Of a stretch of 64,000 bases of DNA, positions 32,099 to 41,942 are shown piece after piece. Positions within the stretch are counted from its first letter, which is position 1; each line of letters opens with the position of its first letter. The DNA is from Ariolimax columbianus. Lineage: Eukaryota > Mollusca > Gastropoda > Stylommatophora > Arionidae. Both the position numbers and the translations under genes were made by a program. The stretch covers positions 7,380,141 through 7,444,140 of the forward strand of contig JAVGWX010000019.1 of assembly GCA_036924085.1 (NCBI GenBank), read 5' to 3'. Below the pieces are notes generated by a model. That model saw nothing but the letters and a program-made list of their open reading frames with translations, did not search any database and was not told the DNA's origin.

Positions 32099-32868
32099 CG
32101 TTTGCCTCACTAGTTTCTACTGGCGGAGGCGCGCCTATTCCGACCCAGACCGCAATCAATTTGGGCGATATTAAGACGCATAAACCAGTGCTTGGATGCG
32201 TGTGTGTATCTGTTTGTACCTAGCCTGGTATTTCCGTGATGTTCCTCCCGTTGTTCCTCGCTTTTGATGTTCCTAGTTGTCCGCCGTAGGTATTTGCATA
32301 AATATGCACAATAGTTTTCCTGGGACCATTTTATTTTCTGTCATACTTGATTCGGATCTCTTTTTTTTTGTTTCCTGATTTCTTTCTTTCTTTTTTTTTC
32401 CACCTCTTTCCTTCTTTTTTTTTTTTCCTTCTATTTTATAAAAAAAAATATAAAGCCCCCTCATACATTTTATACACAATTGTGAAGATAGCAGTGTAGT
32501 GAGGTGTACAACGAGAATGAATGAGATGGAATGATTGGGAAATATAACAAACAATATACTTGATACATAAGGATTAAGAGTACAATATAAATTAATTGAA
32601 AAGTGTCTTCCTTCTGTTGTGAGGCCCATCTGTGTTGACTTCCTTCTGTCTGGTCTTGGTGTATCAGGTTTTGCCTGCTCTCATATTTTTCCATCGCATT
32701 CATGTACTCCAACTTGTAAGCGATTCACTGATTTGTGTGTCACCTTGTAGATCCCTCATCTCACCTGTGCCCTCTAGCTCTCGCAGTCAATTATGTGTTG
32801 AATGTGTGGTAGGCTCAGGAACAGAAGAACAATAGAAAGGTAGATAATTGATTAAATAATTATAGATA
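32099..32868. repeat. Complex direct repeat, copy 2 (about 770 bp)
   Basis: Same arrangement as 31161-31900; most length difference is in the poly-T tract near 32360-32440. The minus-strand ORFs at 32273-32712 are the counterparts of those in copy 1. Confidence 0.85.
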
Positions 32869-33249
32869 AAAAAGGTTGATGTAGTAGTAGTATAATTATA
32901 TTAAGTGTGGATATATAGTGGTGAGGATGCCCGCAGAAGGGATATACATATATAAACCTATAAATACATACATAAGTGTAAATTAAAATGTCCACATATA
33001 TATACTCATACGTACATATCTACACACTTACATATCTACACACCTACATATGTGCACATCTACATGTGTGCACACTGTAGCGTTCGTGATTTGTCACACC
33101 CACTTGCTACATAACCGATGGGCTAATTGTAGTGTGAGTCCGTTACATCATCAGTCGACGCATCCTCCCACTGAATCCACAAGCATCGACCACCGATCAC
33201 CACGTGCAAGGCACAGGCGACACATAAACTGTGGCCAAGCTAGAGCAAT
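32831..33249. repeat. 419-bp direct repeat, left copy
   Basis: Runs from AATAGAAAGGTAGATAATTG through a TACATA/TACACAC-rich zone to CCAAGCTAGAGCAAT. It recurs at 36044-36446 in the same orientation, about 3.2 kb away, at roughly 95% identity by eye. Confidence 0.85.
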
Positions 33250-34560
33250 CCACCGAGTCTATCGCCACATGGGCACCTGTGTGTTAATTTACCCACGGAC
33301 AACAATAGGTCAAATTTAGTAGAATGTAACCACACGAAGCACCACATTTTTAAGTCGCGAGGTATACCACTGTCATTTTCAGATCCAACTCAGCACGTGG
33401 AAAATGGACCTCCTGCACCGCAGGAGAATAACCCCGTGTGCAGTCATCGCAGGAAAGACGAATCTTACGCATCGTCGGACTGCGCACCAAACAAAGTGTC
33501 AAGACCTGCTATGTCTCCAACAGCCCACCAAGAACGCTTAGAGATGGTCGCACATGTCAGCAGGGCATTTCTGCTCGCTCCGGCACATGGCTAGAGGGTA
33601 CACGTCTGTCCTACAGGGAGACCACTCTCTTTATGTATTGAGCAAAGAGATGAATGGTATTGCCTTCCGTAAATCAGAGCCAGGAGCTGCCAATAACGCT
33701 GCCATAAAATGGGACATCCACCTCCGTGAGGCTTGTGCAAATTCATCAATTGCCCACAAAACTCACAACCCAGCATCAAGGTCTCTTTTGGGTCAACAAC
33801 AAAAAAAAAAAACAAAAAAAACAAAAAAAAAAAAAAAAAAAAAAGACAAACAAACTAAGTGACAGCTGTACACACAGTTATTTTGGTATGGAAGACTGTG
33901 TGGTCATAGAATTTCAGAAAGGGTGTGCCCTTAGCACGCTCCATGATGTCTGAGACGCCCAGCTCGTCAAGTTGTCAACAAGAAAAAATTTGATATTTTG
34001 TTTCTCTAAGTACGGTGACCCTACCAATAGTCATTTTTATACTGCTGGATTCGTCACGTCCATCTACACGCGATTTTTGCCGGTAAAAGCACCGCATGCT
34101 AGATCACAAATGGCTTTTGACCGATTTATTATTTTTCCACCGATTGGGCCAGGCCGACTTTTTGGGGGGAAAGGTGAAGTAGGTTGTTGGGAAAGATCTT
34201 TATCTTGTACATCCGCCCATTTTACTTGTTTAGATGACAGAACTACGCTTGAAATGGAGACCAACAGTTGTGTCGATATTGTAAACACAGTATCGATTCT
34301 TTGTTATGGTTTCCATGGTTTTCCATCGGAGCGCCTAGGCCTTATCCGGGAAGGTCCAAATATTTAAATTTTTCCGAAAAATTCACATTCATCTTCTTGT
34401 ATCTCAGAAACCAACAAGCACACAACAACAACACCGACACCAACAAGTTCTTCATTCAATTGTGTCTATAAACACAAGGAAATCATACTTATTGACCACC
34501 AAATAGAACAGTTATAATTTTTGAAATTTGCAAAATTAAAAAATGTGAGAAATTTTCAAA
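33250..34560. other. Unassigned DNA between direct repeats; A-rich run at 33799-33844
   Basis: The plus-strand ORF 33554-33862 ends in a Lys-rich tail created by the A-run, so its C-terminus is simple sequence. The 131-codon ORF 33972-34367 has no recognised domain. The A-run after unique sequence could mark the tail of a retroposed copy. No function is assigned. Confidence 0.4.
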
Positions 34561-34569
34561 AACTCAATG

Positions 34570-35690
34570 CAGTGTGCTAAAGGTACCGCTTTTTCTATTA
34601 CTTTCTCTGTTTCTTTTTTAATTGTTTGGTAAGATTTTTGGTTGTCTTCTGTTTTGTATTTCCTGTATTTCTTTAGAGCTTTTTGTCTTTTTTAAATTTG
34701 GTTAGTGCATTCCTCATTCCACCAGGGTACAGGTGTTTTGTTGTTTTTACGGTTACCGTAATGGTTTTCTTTTCCTGTGTATTGTATTAAGTTAGCTGGC
34801 ATGTTTTTGTTGGGAATGTGCTTTATAGCTATCTGCAGGATGTTGGTTGTTAGGTTATGGTTGAATACGTCTACGTTATCTGAGATTAAGTCTTCTCTTT
34901 TGAGTCAGCAGATCTTCTTGGAATCCGTTCCAGTCTGCCTTATGGTAGTTGAAATAGGGTCTGATTGATCCAGTGTTTCGTATGTATTTTTCTTTTAAAT
35001 AAATTGCTATGGGCAGGTGGTCCGATCCTGCATTATCCAGAACTTCCCATTTGATGGTTGCTAAGTTTGGCGTCATTATTGTGATGTCTATAGCCGTATC
35101 TGATCCATTTGGATTGTTATTTATTCTGGTCATTGAACCATCGTTTATTATTAATAGATTGTTTTCTTCGCAGAAGGTCATTATTTGTTTCCCTGCCGTG
35201 TCTATCGCGCTTCCTCCCCATGCTGGATGATGTGCGTTGAAATCCCCTACTATGATTGTTCTATTGTTTATTTGTGCTTTGATTGTTTCCATGTCATTTG
35301 TGGGGAATTTTCCTCTTGGGTTGTATATGTTTATTATTGTGATGCTCGCTGGACTACTGTCTATTTTAATGGATAGGCCTTCTAGGTTTTCGGTATTAAA
35401 TGGATCCCCAGTCCATTATTTTGTATTCTTCATTTACTATAAAGGCTACTCCTCCTTTCGCTCCTGTCTCTCTATCGTTCCTAACTATATTGTATTTTGG
35501 AATATTGAGTCTTTTGGTTGGGTTGAGCATGGTTTCTTGAATCGCATATATTATTGTTTCTTTTCCCAGATTGGCCAGTCCTAGGTATGGCTTAAAGTTT
35601 TTGTGTAGGCCTCTGCAGTTCCATTGTATTATTTTCATTTTGTGCTTTTTTTCACTTTGCTTGTGCTACGTGGAATTGTTAGTCTTTCTT
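34570..35690 (-). mobile_element. I/jockey-like LINE, endonuclease domain, 5' part of ORF2
   Basis: The ORF starts at ATG 35638: MKIIQWNCRGLHKNFKPYL, then YAIQETMLNP (catalytic Glu), GAKGGVAFIVNEEY. After a frameshift near 35395 it continues INIYNPRG and the 138-codon ORF 35292-34876: VGDFNAHHPAWGGS (D and N), DITIMTPNL, AGSDHLPIAI (catalytic SDH). The linker follows: IPNKNMPANLIQYTGK-like and VPWWNEECTNQI. It stops at about 34570, before any reverse transcriptase. With one frameshift it is among the better-preserved endonuclease domains here. Confidence 0.8.
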
Positions 35691-36043
35691 GAGGTTCAGT
35701 GGTTCAATCCGGTCCAATTCTATAAAAGTATTGTTCTGATTTGGGAGATTTATTTATTTATTTTTTTTTAAATTTTTATTATCTATCTATTAGATTATGC
35801 TTGCAAGGTTCTGACCTTGGCTGTTTTCCACTCTTTTCCAACAAAGTTTTGATTCATCTATATTTTTAAAATAGCATAAATCATATTACCTTGATTCTGC
35901 ATGGGCGATGTTTTACAAACCGATACTTTACCCTGTTGCTTGTGCTTCCTGTTTTACAGCATTTCCGAATATCCTCTTCACGTCTTTGTCTCGCGTGCCT
36001 GGCTCTGAGTAGATGGATAGACGTGGGGGTCCTACTTTTGTTT
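35691..36043. other. No gene recognised; probably 5' leader of the adjacent LINE
   Basis: This lies upstream of the LINE ATG on the minus strand and has no long ORF. Confidence 0.35.
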
Positions 36044-36446
36044 AATAGAAAGGTAGATAATTGATTAAATAATTATAGATAAATAAAGTTGATGTAGTAG
36101 TAGTATAATTATATTAAGTGTAGATATATAGTGGTGAGGATGCCCGCAGAAGGGATATACATATATAAACCTATATATACATACATAAGTGTAAATTAAA
36201 ATGTCCACATATATATACTCATACGTACATATCTACACACCTACATATGTGCACATCTACATGTGTGCACACTGTAGCGTTCGTGAATTGTCACAACCAC
36301 TTGCTACATAACAGATGGGCTAATTGTAGTGTGAGTCCGTTACATCATCAGTCGACGCATCTTCCCACTGAATCCACAAGCGGCGACCACCGATCACCAC
36401 GTGCAAGGGACGTGCGACACAGAAACTGTGGCCAAGCTAGAGCAAT
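36044..36446. repeat. 419-bp direct repeat, right copy
   Basis: Counterpart of 32831-33249, same orientation. The homology ends at CCAAGCTAGAGCAAT. Confidence 0.85.
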
Positions 36447-36489
36447 GAATGCATTAGCTGACCTACATCCACCCTATATAGTGGAAATG

Positions 36490-36610
36490 CATTCCGATCA
36501 TTCACCGCTCGTTGACTAAAAAAGTACTTCCGAATATCTAATATTTAAAATATAATTTGAAGCTGTGCCCTCTAGTTCTTGTCGCTGGTCGAACTTTTAT
36601 ATACACTTTT
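36490..36610 (-). mobile_element. CR1/L2-like LINE 3' fragment
   Basis: On the minus strand the reading RQELEGTASNYILNIRYSEV parallels RT+GH..KL...R.DIRKYFF of the copy at 22560-22920. At the DNA level ACTAAAAAAGTACTTCCGAA matches ACTAAAAAAATATTTCCTAA there. It is short and diverged. Confidence 0.5.
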
Positions 36611-36664
36611 AGATTAGGACTCCGCACCTGAACACAGTACTACAAATTAGATCTTACCAATTTT

Positions 36665-36770
36665 TAACAAACATATTTTATCGTTCGCCTTATTTCTCTA
36701 TTCCCCAAGGCGGTGTGCGTTGCACTAAGTTTTCATTTTGCGCTTATCGGCCCAGTGCATACGAATTCGG
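36665..36770. mobile_element. SINE-like dispersed repeat, copy 1
   Basis: GTTCGCCTTATTTCTCTATT, then CCCCAAGGCGGTGTGCGTTG, a TTTTGCGC..ATCGGC block and CAGTGCATACGAATTC. The reverse complement of 62530-62640 carries the same blocks in order, and part recurs near 63080-63125. No coding capacity. The type is not established. Confidence 0.6.
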
Positions 36771-36934
36771 CGTGCATTTTATTTAGGGTCTGCTTCCTCC
36801 TGCATTTTCTAAGGGTTTGCTTCCCCGGAGTACCGGCAGCTGCTGTGATTGTGAAGCGAACCCAGCAGATACCTATAGTGAGTCGTGTCACTTAACAACT
36901 AGCCCTCGCCGTCCCACTAGGTCTCACTTTTGAT

Positions 36935-37562
36935 TTGTATAGTTTATTTTTCTACGAACGCTGTCAGACGTCAACTTGAATTTGTTTGAAGAAAGCAGCG
37001 GTCATCCTGAGGCTGTCGACACTGCCATAGAGCGTGTCTAGTGTTGGAACTGGTGATGGCCACATGTGGTTTCCCTGGTCCTCCTATATCGGAAAATTTT
37101 GCAGCAGATATTCATGGGTCATTCTCCTTGTACCACAGGTGCATTCGTCAGTGGCACCTATATTTAGTTTATTGAATAGATGTTACCTCAGTCTGTTGTG
37201 GCCTGTGCGGAGTCTGAAGACCACCACCTGCTCTCTTCTGTTCAACTGGTACTAAGCATCATTTTTGGTGTAGCCAGTATGCTCTGTTTCCCATTTGTCC
37301 GTGTATCTGGCACTAATAAGCATGTTGGACTCTTTGTAGGTTTTACTAAAATCTGGTTGTGGTAACGTTCCACCTTTATTTGCCAGTCGGTCTGCATCCT
37401 TGTTGCCTTGTGTGTTACAGTGGGATGAGATCCACTGTACCACGACTCTTGTGGGTGTGGATTACTGGCCTAGTTGACAGAGTACTGATCTTAAATCATT
37501 TAATTATGTATTGTTCTGACTTTTTAGTGCTGTAACCACGGACAGAGCATCTGTAAAAAAAA
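36935..37562 (-). mobile_element. I/Nimb-like LINE, 3' end with RNase H C-terminal part
   Basis: Reading down: TDALSVVTALKSQNN (catalytic Asp; 37550), then the ORF VVQWISSHCNTQGNKDADRL (37440; HC and final Asp of RNase H), LPQPDFSKTYKES, VVVFRLRTGHNRLRYHLFNK, CTCGTRRMTHEYLLQ (zinc-binding tail), LYGSVDSLRMTAAFF. It parallels 41390-41910 closely. The 3' end reads GTCTGACAGCGTTCG near 36960. The copy is 5'-truncated at about 37562. Confidence 0.8.
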
Positions 37563-37564
37563 GA

Positions 37565-38080
37565 CCATATGGCTTTCCTTTTTATTACATCACACAAATA
37601 AGAGTAATCCTAATTCATGTTAACTCTCTGCCTTCTGCCCGTTAATCAAATTTCTATCCAATTGTCAACTCCACCACTTATTCCATGTGATTGCAATAGG
37701 TACTCTATCAAAGGCCTTTGCAAAATCCAGATAAATAACATCTACTGGTTTTTCAGCATCTAACATTTTAGTAACGTCCTCCATGAATTCAAATAGATTT
37801 GTTAAGCACAATCTCCCCTTAATAAAACCATACTGACTCTTCCTGATGAGATTAAGCTGGTCCAAGGGCATAACTATATTGTCTTTGATAATTGCCTCTA
37901 ACATTTTGCAGAGTATGTTCGTCAAACTCATTGGCATGGTTCTGATTTCTTGACTTTTAACATGCGATCACGCCTGCATTTTTCTAATCCCTTGGAATAA
38001 TCCTTTTCTCATTAATTTGCAAATACAATTTAGCCAATGATTTTGCCAACATGTCTCTGGTGTCAAATATTGAATTGTTC
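37565..38080 (-). mobile_element. CR1/L2-like LINE, reverse transcriptase fragment
   Basis: The 90-codon ORF 37937-37665 reads MPMSLTNILCKMLEAIIKDN, QLNLIRKSQYGFIKGRLC, LTNLFEFMEDVTKMLD, then KPVDVIYLDFAKAFDRVP. This covers reverse transcriptase blocks 1-3 with the catalytic Asp of LDF. After a frameshift GVDNWIEI*LTGRRQRVN follows (37670-37620). Upstream, INEKRIIPRD*KNAGVIA precedes it. It ends at the next LINE. Confidence 0.8.
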
Positions 38081-38945
38081 TTGCTTGCCCCTAGATAAAC
38101 GTCTGTTTATCTGCACAAGAGTGCTGACAGTTAATTGTCTATTTTTGTCTCAACGAGATGTCCTAGCCGATTCTACTGTTCTCGTCAATCAGGTGGCTTG
38201 TAGCGTTGAGCATATAGGACAAAAGTTGAACGTAGATATTATCAACTGGTTGGTTTAGGTGCGAGTTTTGTACTGAAAACGCCTCTGCGCTTTGTCGACG
38301 CCACTTGGTTGATCGGCAGGGATGGATCGTAGAAATTTGCTGCTGGTGTTGTAGTTTGAAGCCGTTAAGTTTCCTTTTAAACTGACACGGGGGGGGGGGG
38401 GGGGGGGGGGGTGAGGACCTGCATATGGTTTCTTTCGTTGTGTGTCTGCACATGACCTACTTTAGACTTTTGGCCATGGTCTGGATGTGATCTTTCTGGC
38501 TGTCCAGAACTGACGTCACTATTTCCGCCTGGTTTTATTTTTGCTTTCCTTTTTCCGCCTCATTTTCCTCTTTGTTTTTCTTGCTCTTTTGAATGTTCTT
38601 GATGGTTGGCCAGTTGGAATAAAGGCGGGTATTTAGACAGTCTACGTCCTACACATTAAATTAACACAGTTTCCCGCCGAAAATACAGGTGTCTTCAGAG
38701 TGTATGTTACTTTAGTATGTACAGAAATCACGAGGCACATTCAAATCAAAATTCAAATGAACGGCAATTTATTGTTAGTCGTGGAAAACACAAATAGAAC
38801 ACAAGATTCGGGTGCGAACCTAATCAGCGGCCTGGCAGCCGCTCGACTGGAAACACATATATAAATATACAGTCTTTGCATATTAAAACATTTACATAGC
38901 TTCGGGTTATGTTTTTCTAACACTGCAAGATATTAAGTTAAAATA
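38081..38945. other. No gene recognised; contains a 22-base G run
   Basis: The minus-strand ORF 38453-38163 crosses the G run, and its Pro tract is an artefact of that run. The segment 38740-38945 is of unknown origin and flanks the next LINE. Confidence 0.35.
38390..38411. repeat. Homopolymer, 22 G
   Basis: An uninterrupted G run in the plus strand, capable of forming G-quadruplex structure. Similar runs are at 58341-58357 (G) and 60985-60999 (C). Length is likely to vary between reads and individuals. Confidence 0.85.
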
Positions 38946-38949
38946 AAAC

Positions 38950-41942
38950 GTTGGAACTACAGACGAGTCGACTGGGACAGATTTGCAATGCTAACAGATG
39001 GACTGTGTGAAACTATCAACATACGAAAAAACAATATGAAACCTATGGTGGAAAGCCTAAGCAAAGCAATACTGCAAGCAGCCACCGAGACCATCCCACG
39101 AAGGGCAAGGAAAAATTACAAGCCATATTGGAATCGTGAACTGCAGAAAGCTGAGGATGACGTCTCAAACGCTAGGAACATGGCAGAGAGAGAGAGAGAG
39201 CAATCTATGGAAGCAAATATCTCTTTCAAGGCCATCAATGCGAAATACAAAAGAACGCTGAACCAAATAACAAAAGCCAGTTGGAAAAACAAAACAGAAA
39301 GCCTCAATTTAGATAAAGAAGGGAACAAACTATGGAAGCTAGTCAGAGCCATGAAGGACGAAACTCCATCAAATAAACAAATTACCATCAAGCAGGGCGA
39401 CAACATGCTTACTGGAAAAAAAAGCAGCAAAACGCTTTTATAGAACATTATGCCAGAGCAAACCACATTGATGTCCCTACAGACAGGCATACATACATAA
39501 GTGAAGAACAAGAGAGCCACGACAACATCAAGATGGCACTAGATGAGCACATGATGGCAAAACTAACAATGAATTAAATGAATGAGGCCATGATAACTTT
39601 AAAGAAAAATAAATCGCCCGGAAAAGATGGGGTAACAAATGATATGCTGATGGGGCTGGGTCAAACAGGAAAGAGGAAGTTACTATCAGTCCTGAACCAA
39701 AGCTGGAAAAGGGAAATTGTATCGCATGCATGGAAAGATGCTGTACTTATACCAGTACCAAAGAAAGAAAAGATAGAACAGATCCAAATGGATACAGGTC
39801 TATCAGTCTACTGAGCTGTGTAGGTAAGCTGATGGAGCGCATGATAAAAACCAGACTGATGTGGCACCTGGAAGCAAAACACATATTAATTCCAGAGCAA
39901 GCAGGATTGAGACAACACAGATCCACTGAGGACCAGATCACTCTCATAGCTCAGGAAATAGAGGATGCTTACCAAGAGAAAAAAGCATACAGTAGCGGTT
40001 TGGGTGGATTTATAGAAGGCATTTTACAAGGTGTGGAAAGAGGGACTTAAAGTCAAGCTACGAAGAAGTGAAGTATCTGAAAAAATGTACAGAGGGATCA
40101 GCCGCTACCTCGAAAACAGAACAGCCAGAGTCCAACTACAAGAGCAGATGAGCAAAAAGGTGACACTGGAGCAAGGAGTACCCCAAGGGGGAGTACTGTC
40201 ACCCACACTTTTCCTGGTGTATATAAACAACATCACAGAGAATATACCATAAAGAGTCCACACCTCCATGTTTGCAGACGATCTGGCTACGTGGACCTCT
40301 GAAGAAAATCTCACCATAGCAAACAATCGGATGCAGCAGGCCCTAACATCGCTAGAGGAGTGGGCGAAATCATGGCTGGTCAAAAAAAAAATGAAGTAAA
40401 AAACAACATGTACGATATGCTCCCTTTCAAATAAACCGCAGAATACAAAAAAAAAGTCTTAATGGCAAATAACTGCGGCTAAACGACAACCCAAACTACC
40501 TGGGCGTCACATTTGATCGGCGCATGACATGGAAAAGTCAGATCGAGAAAAACCGAATGAGAGCAAGACAAAGAATGACAAACATGAGCAAATTTGCTGG
40601 CACAAGCTGGGGAGCAGACGAAAGAATACTAAAAAAACTGGAAGAGTGAGACCAGTTCTCGAGTATGGCATGGGCAACAGCAGCAAAGGCGAACTTTGAT
40701 AAAATTAGCAAACTTCAAAACCAAGCCATGAGAGTTATAACAGGAGGCATGAAGTCAACGCCAATTGTAGAACATGAAAAGATTACAAATCTGTAATCCA
40801 TGACCGATAGAAGAGACAGCAGAGCCCAGCAGCAAGCAGATAAATTCAGAAGACTGACAGACCATCCAATGCATCAGAGACTAAATAGATTTGGAAAAAG
40901 GAAACTAAAGCGGAGAAACTTTGCAGAAATAGCCAAATCAAAGATGATCGAATACCCTATGAACACCATAGCAACACCAAAGTCCATCCCTACTGTACGC
41001 AAACCCACCTGGAAACAGCATATTATTCCAGAGGTAGTAGAAAATATACCAGGTATTGGAAACAAGAACAACCAGACTGAAAAAGAAAGAAGAGACATAA
41101 CCCTGAGGCACATAGCGAAAAACTACCCAAACATGGACTGGACCCATGCTTACACCGACGGTTCTGTAACAAACACAACACAGAATGGAGGGGGAGTCTA
41201 ACAAATGGTAGAAAAATAACACTGTCAGTGGCAACTGGAAAAGCAATTTCAGAGCAGAGGCACTGAAGGCTGCAGTAGAAGCAATGCTGACTGGTGAAAG
41301 CAATGAAAGCCAGATAGTCCTGTTTACAGATGCCCTGTCCGTGGTTTCAGCACTAAATAGCCAGAACAATTCTGAACTTAATGATTTAAGAACAGTACTC
41401 TGTCAACTATGCCAGCAGTCCGCACCAAAAAGAGTAGTGGTACAGTGGGTTCCATATCACTGTAACATTCAAGGCAACGAGGAGGCAGACATACTGGCAA
41501 AAGAAGGTGCAAGATTACCACAACCAGATTCTAGTCTGACCTACGAAGAGTCAAAAAGGTTTTTTAGGGACAGATACGTGGCCAAACTGGAAACAGAGTA
41601 TATTGGCTACAAAAGGAATGATGCCTTTTACCAGTTGAACATAAGAAAGCAGGTCGTGGTCCTCAGACTCCACACATGCCACAACAGACTGAGGTACCAT
41701 CTATTCAATAAACTGAAGATAGATGGCACTGACGAATGCTAATGTAGTACAGGGAAAATGACCGCTGAACATCTGCTGCAAAATTGTCCAACGTTCGAGG
41801 ACCAGAGAAAGCACATGTGACCATCACCAGTGCCAACAATTGATAAGCTCTATGGCAGTGTCGACAGCCGCAGAATGGCAGCTGCTTTCTTCGAACAAAT
41901 TTAAGTTGACGTCTGACAGCGTACGAAGAAGAAGAAGAAGAC
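38950..41942 (+). mobile_element. I/Nimb-like LINE, ORF2 from linker to 3' end, 5'-truncated
   Basis: The copy begins in the linker (NYRRVDWDRF, 38955). ORFs 38988-39443, 39578-40050 and 40031-40252 give NKSPGKDGVTNDML, VLIPVPKKEK, RSISLLSCVGKLMERM, PEQAGLRQHRSTEDQI and EQGVPQGGVLSPTLFLVYIN. MFADDLATW with the catalytic ADD is at 40268. Then GVTFDRRMTWKSQIE, IVEHEK. RNase H: HAYTDGSVTNTTQNGG (41148), ALKAAVEAML (Glu), VLFTDALSVVSAL, VVQWVPYHCNIQGNEEADIL (Asp). A zinc tail MTAEHLLQNCPTFEDQRK and LYGSVDSRRMAAAFFEQI follow. It ends in (GAA)n at 41924-41941. At least four frameshifts break it. It is the best-preserved RT/RNase H unit of the window. Confidence 0.85.

Noticed and set aside
31161..32868. 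CRISPR-like interpretation of the repeated 185-bp blocks
   Set aside because: Units are far too long, there are no regular unique spacers, and the DNA is eukaryotic.
33554..33862. 102-codon ORF with a Lys-rich C-terminus like a nuclear signal
   Set aside because: The Lys tract is translated from a genomic A-run; nothing else supports a gene.
38163..38453. Pro-rich ORF
   Set aside because: The prolines come from the 22-base G run read on the opposite strand.
39116..39520. 134-codon minus-strand ORF with hydrophobic stretches
   Set aside because: Antisense of the LINE linker region, where the plus strand has the coherent coding sequence.
40938..41369. 143-codon minus-strand ORF
   Set aside because: Antisense of LINE RNase H coding sequence.
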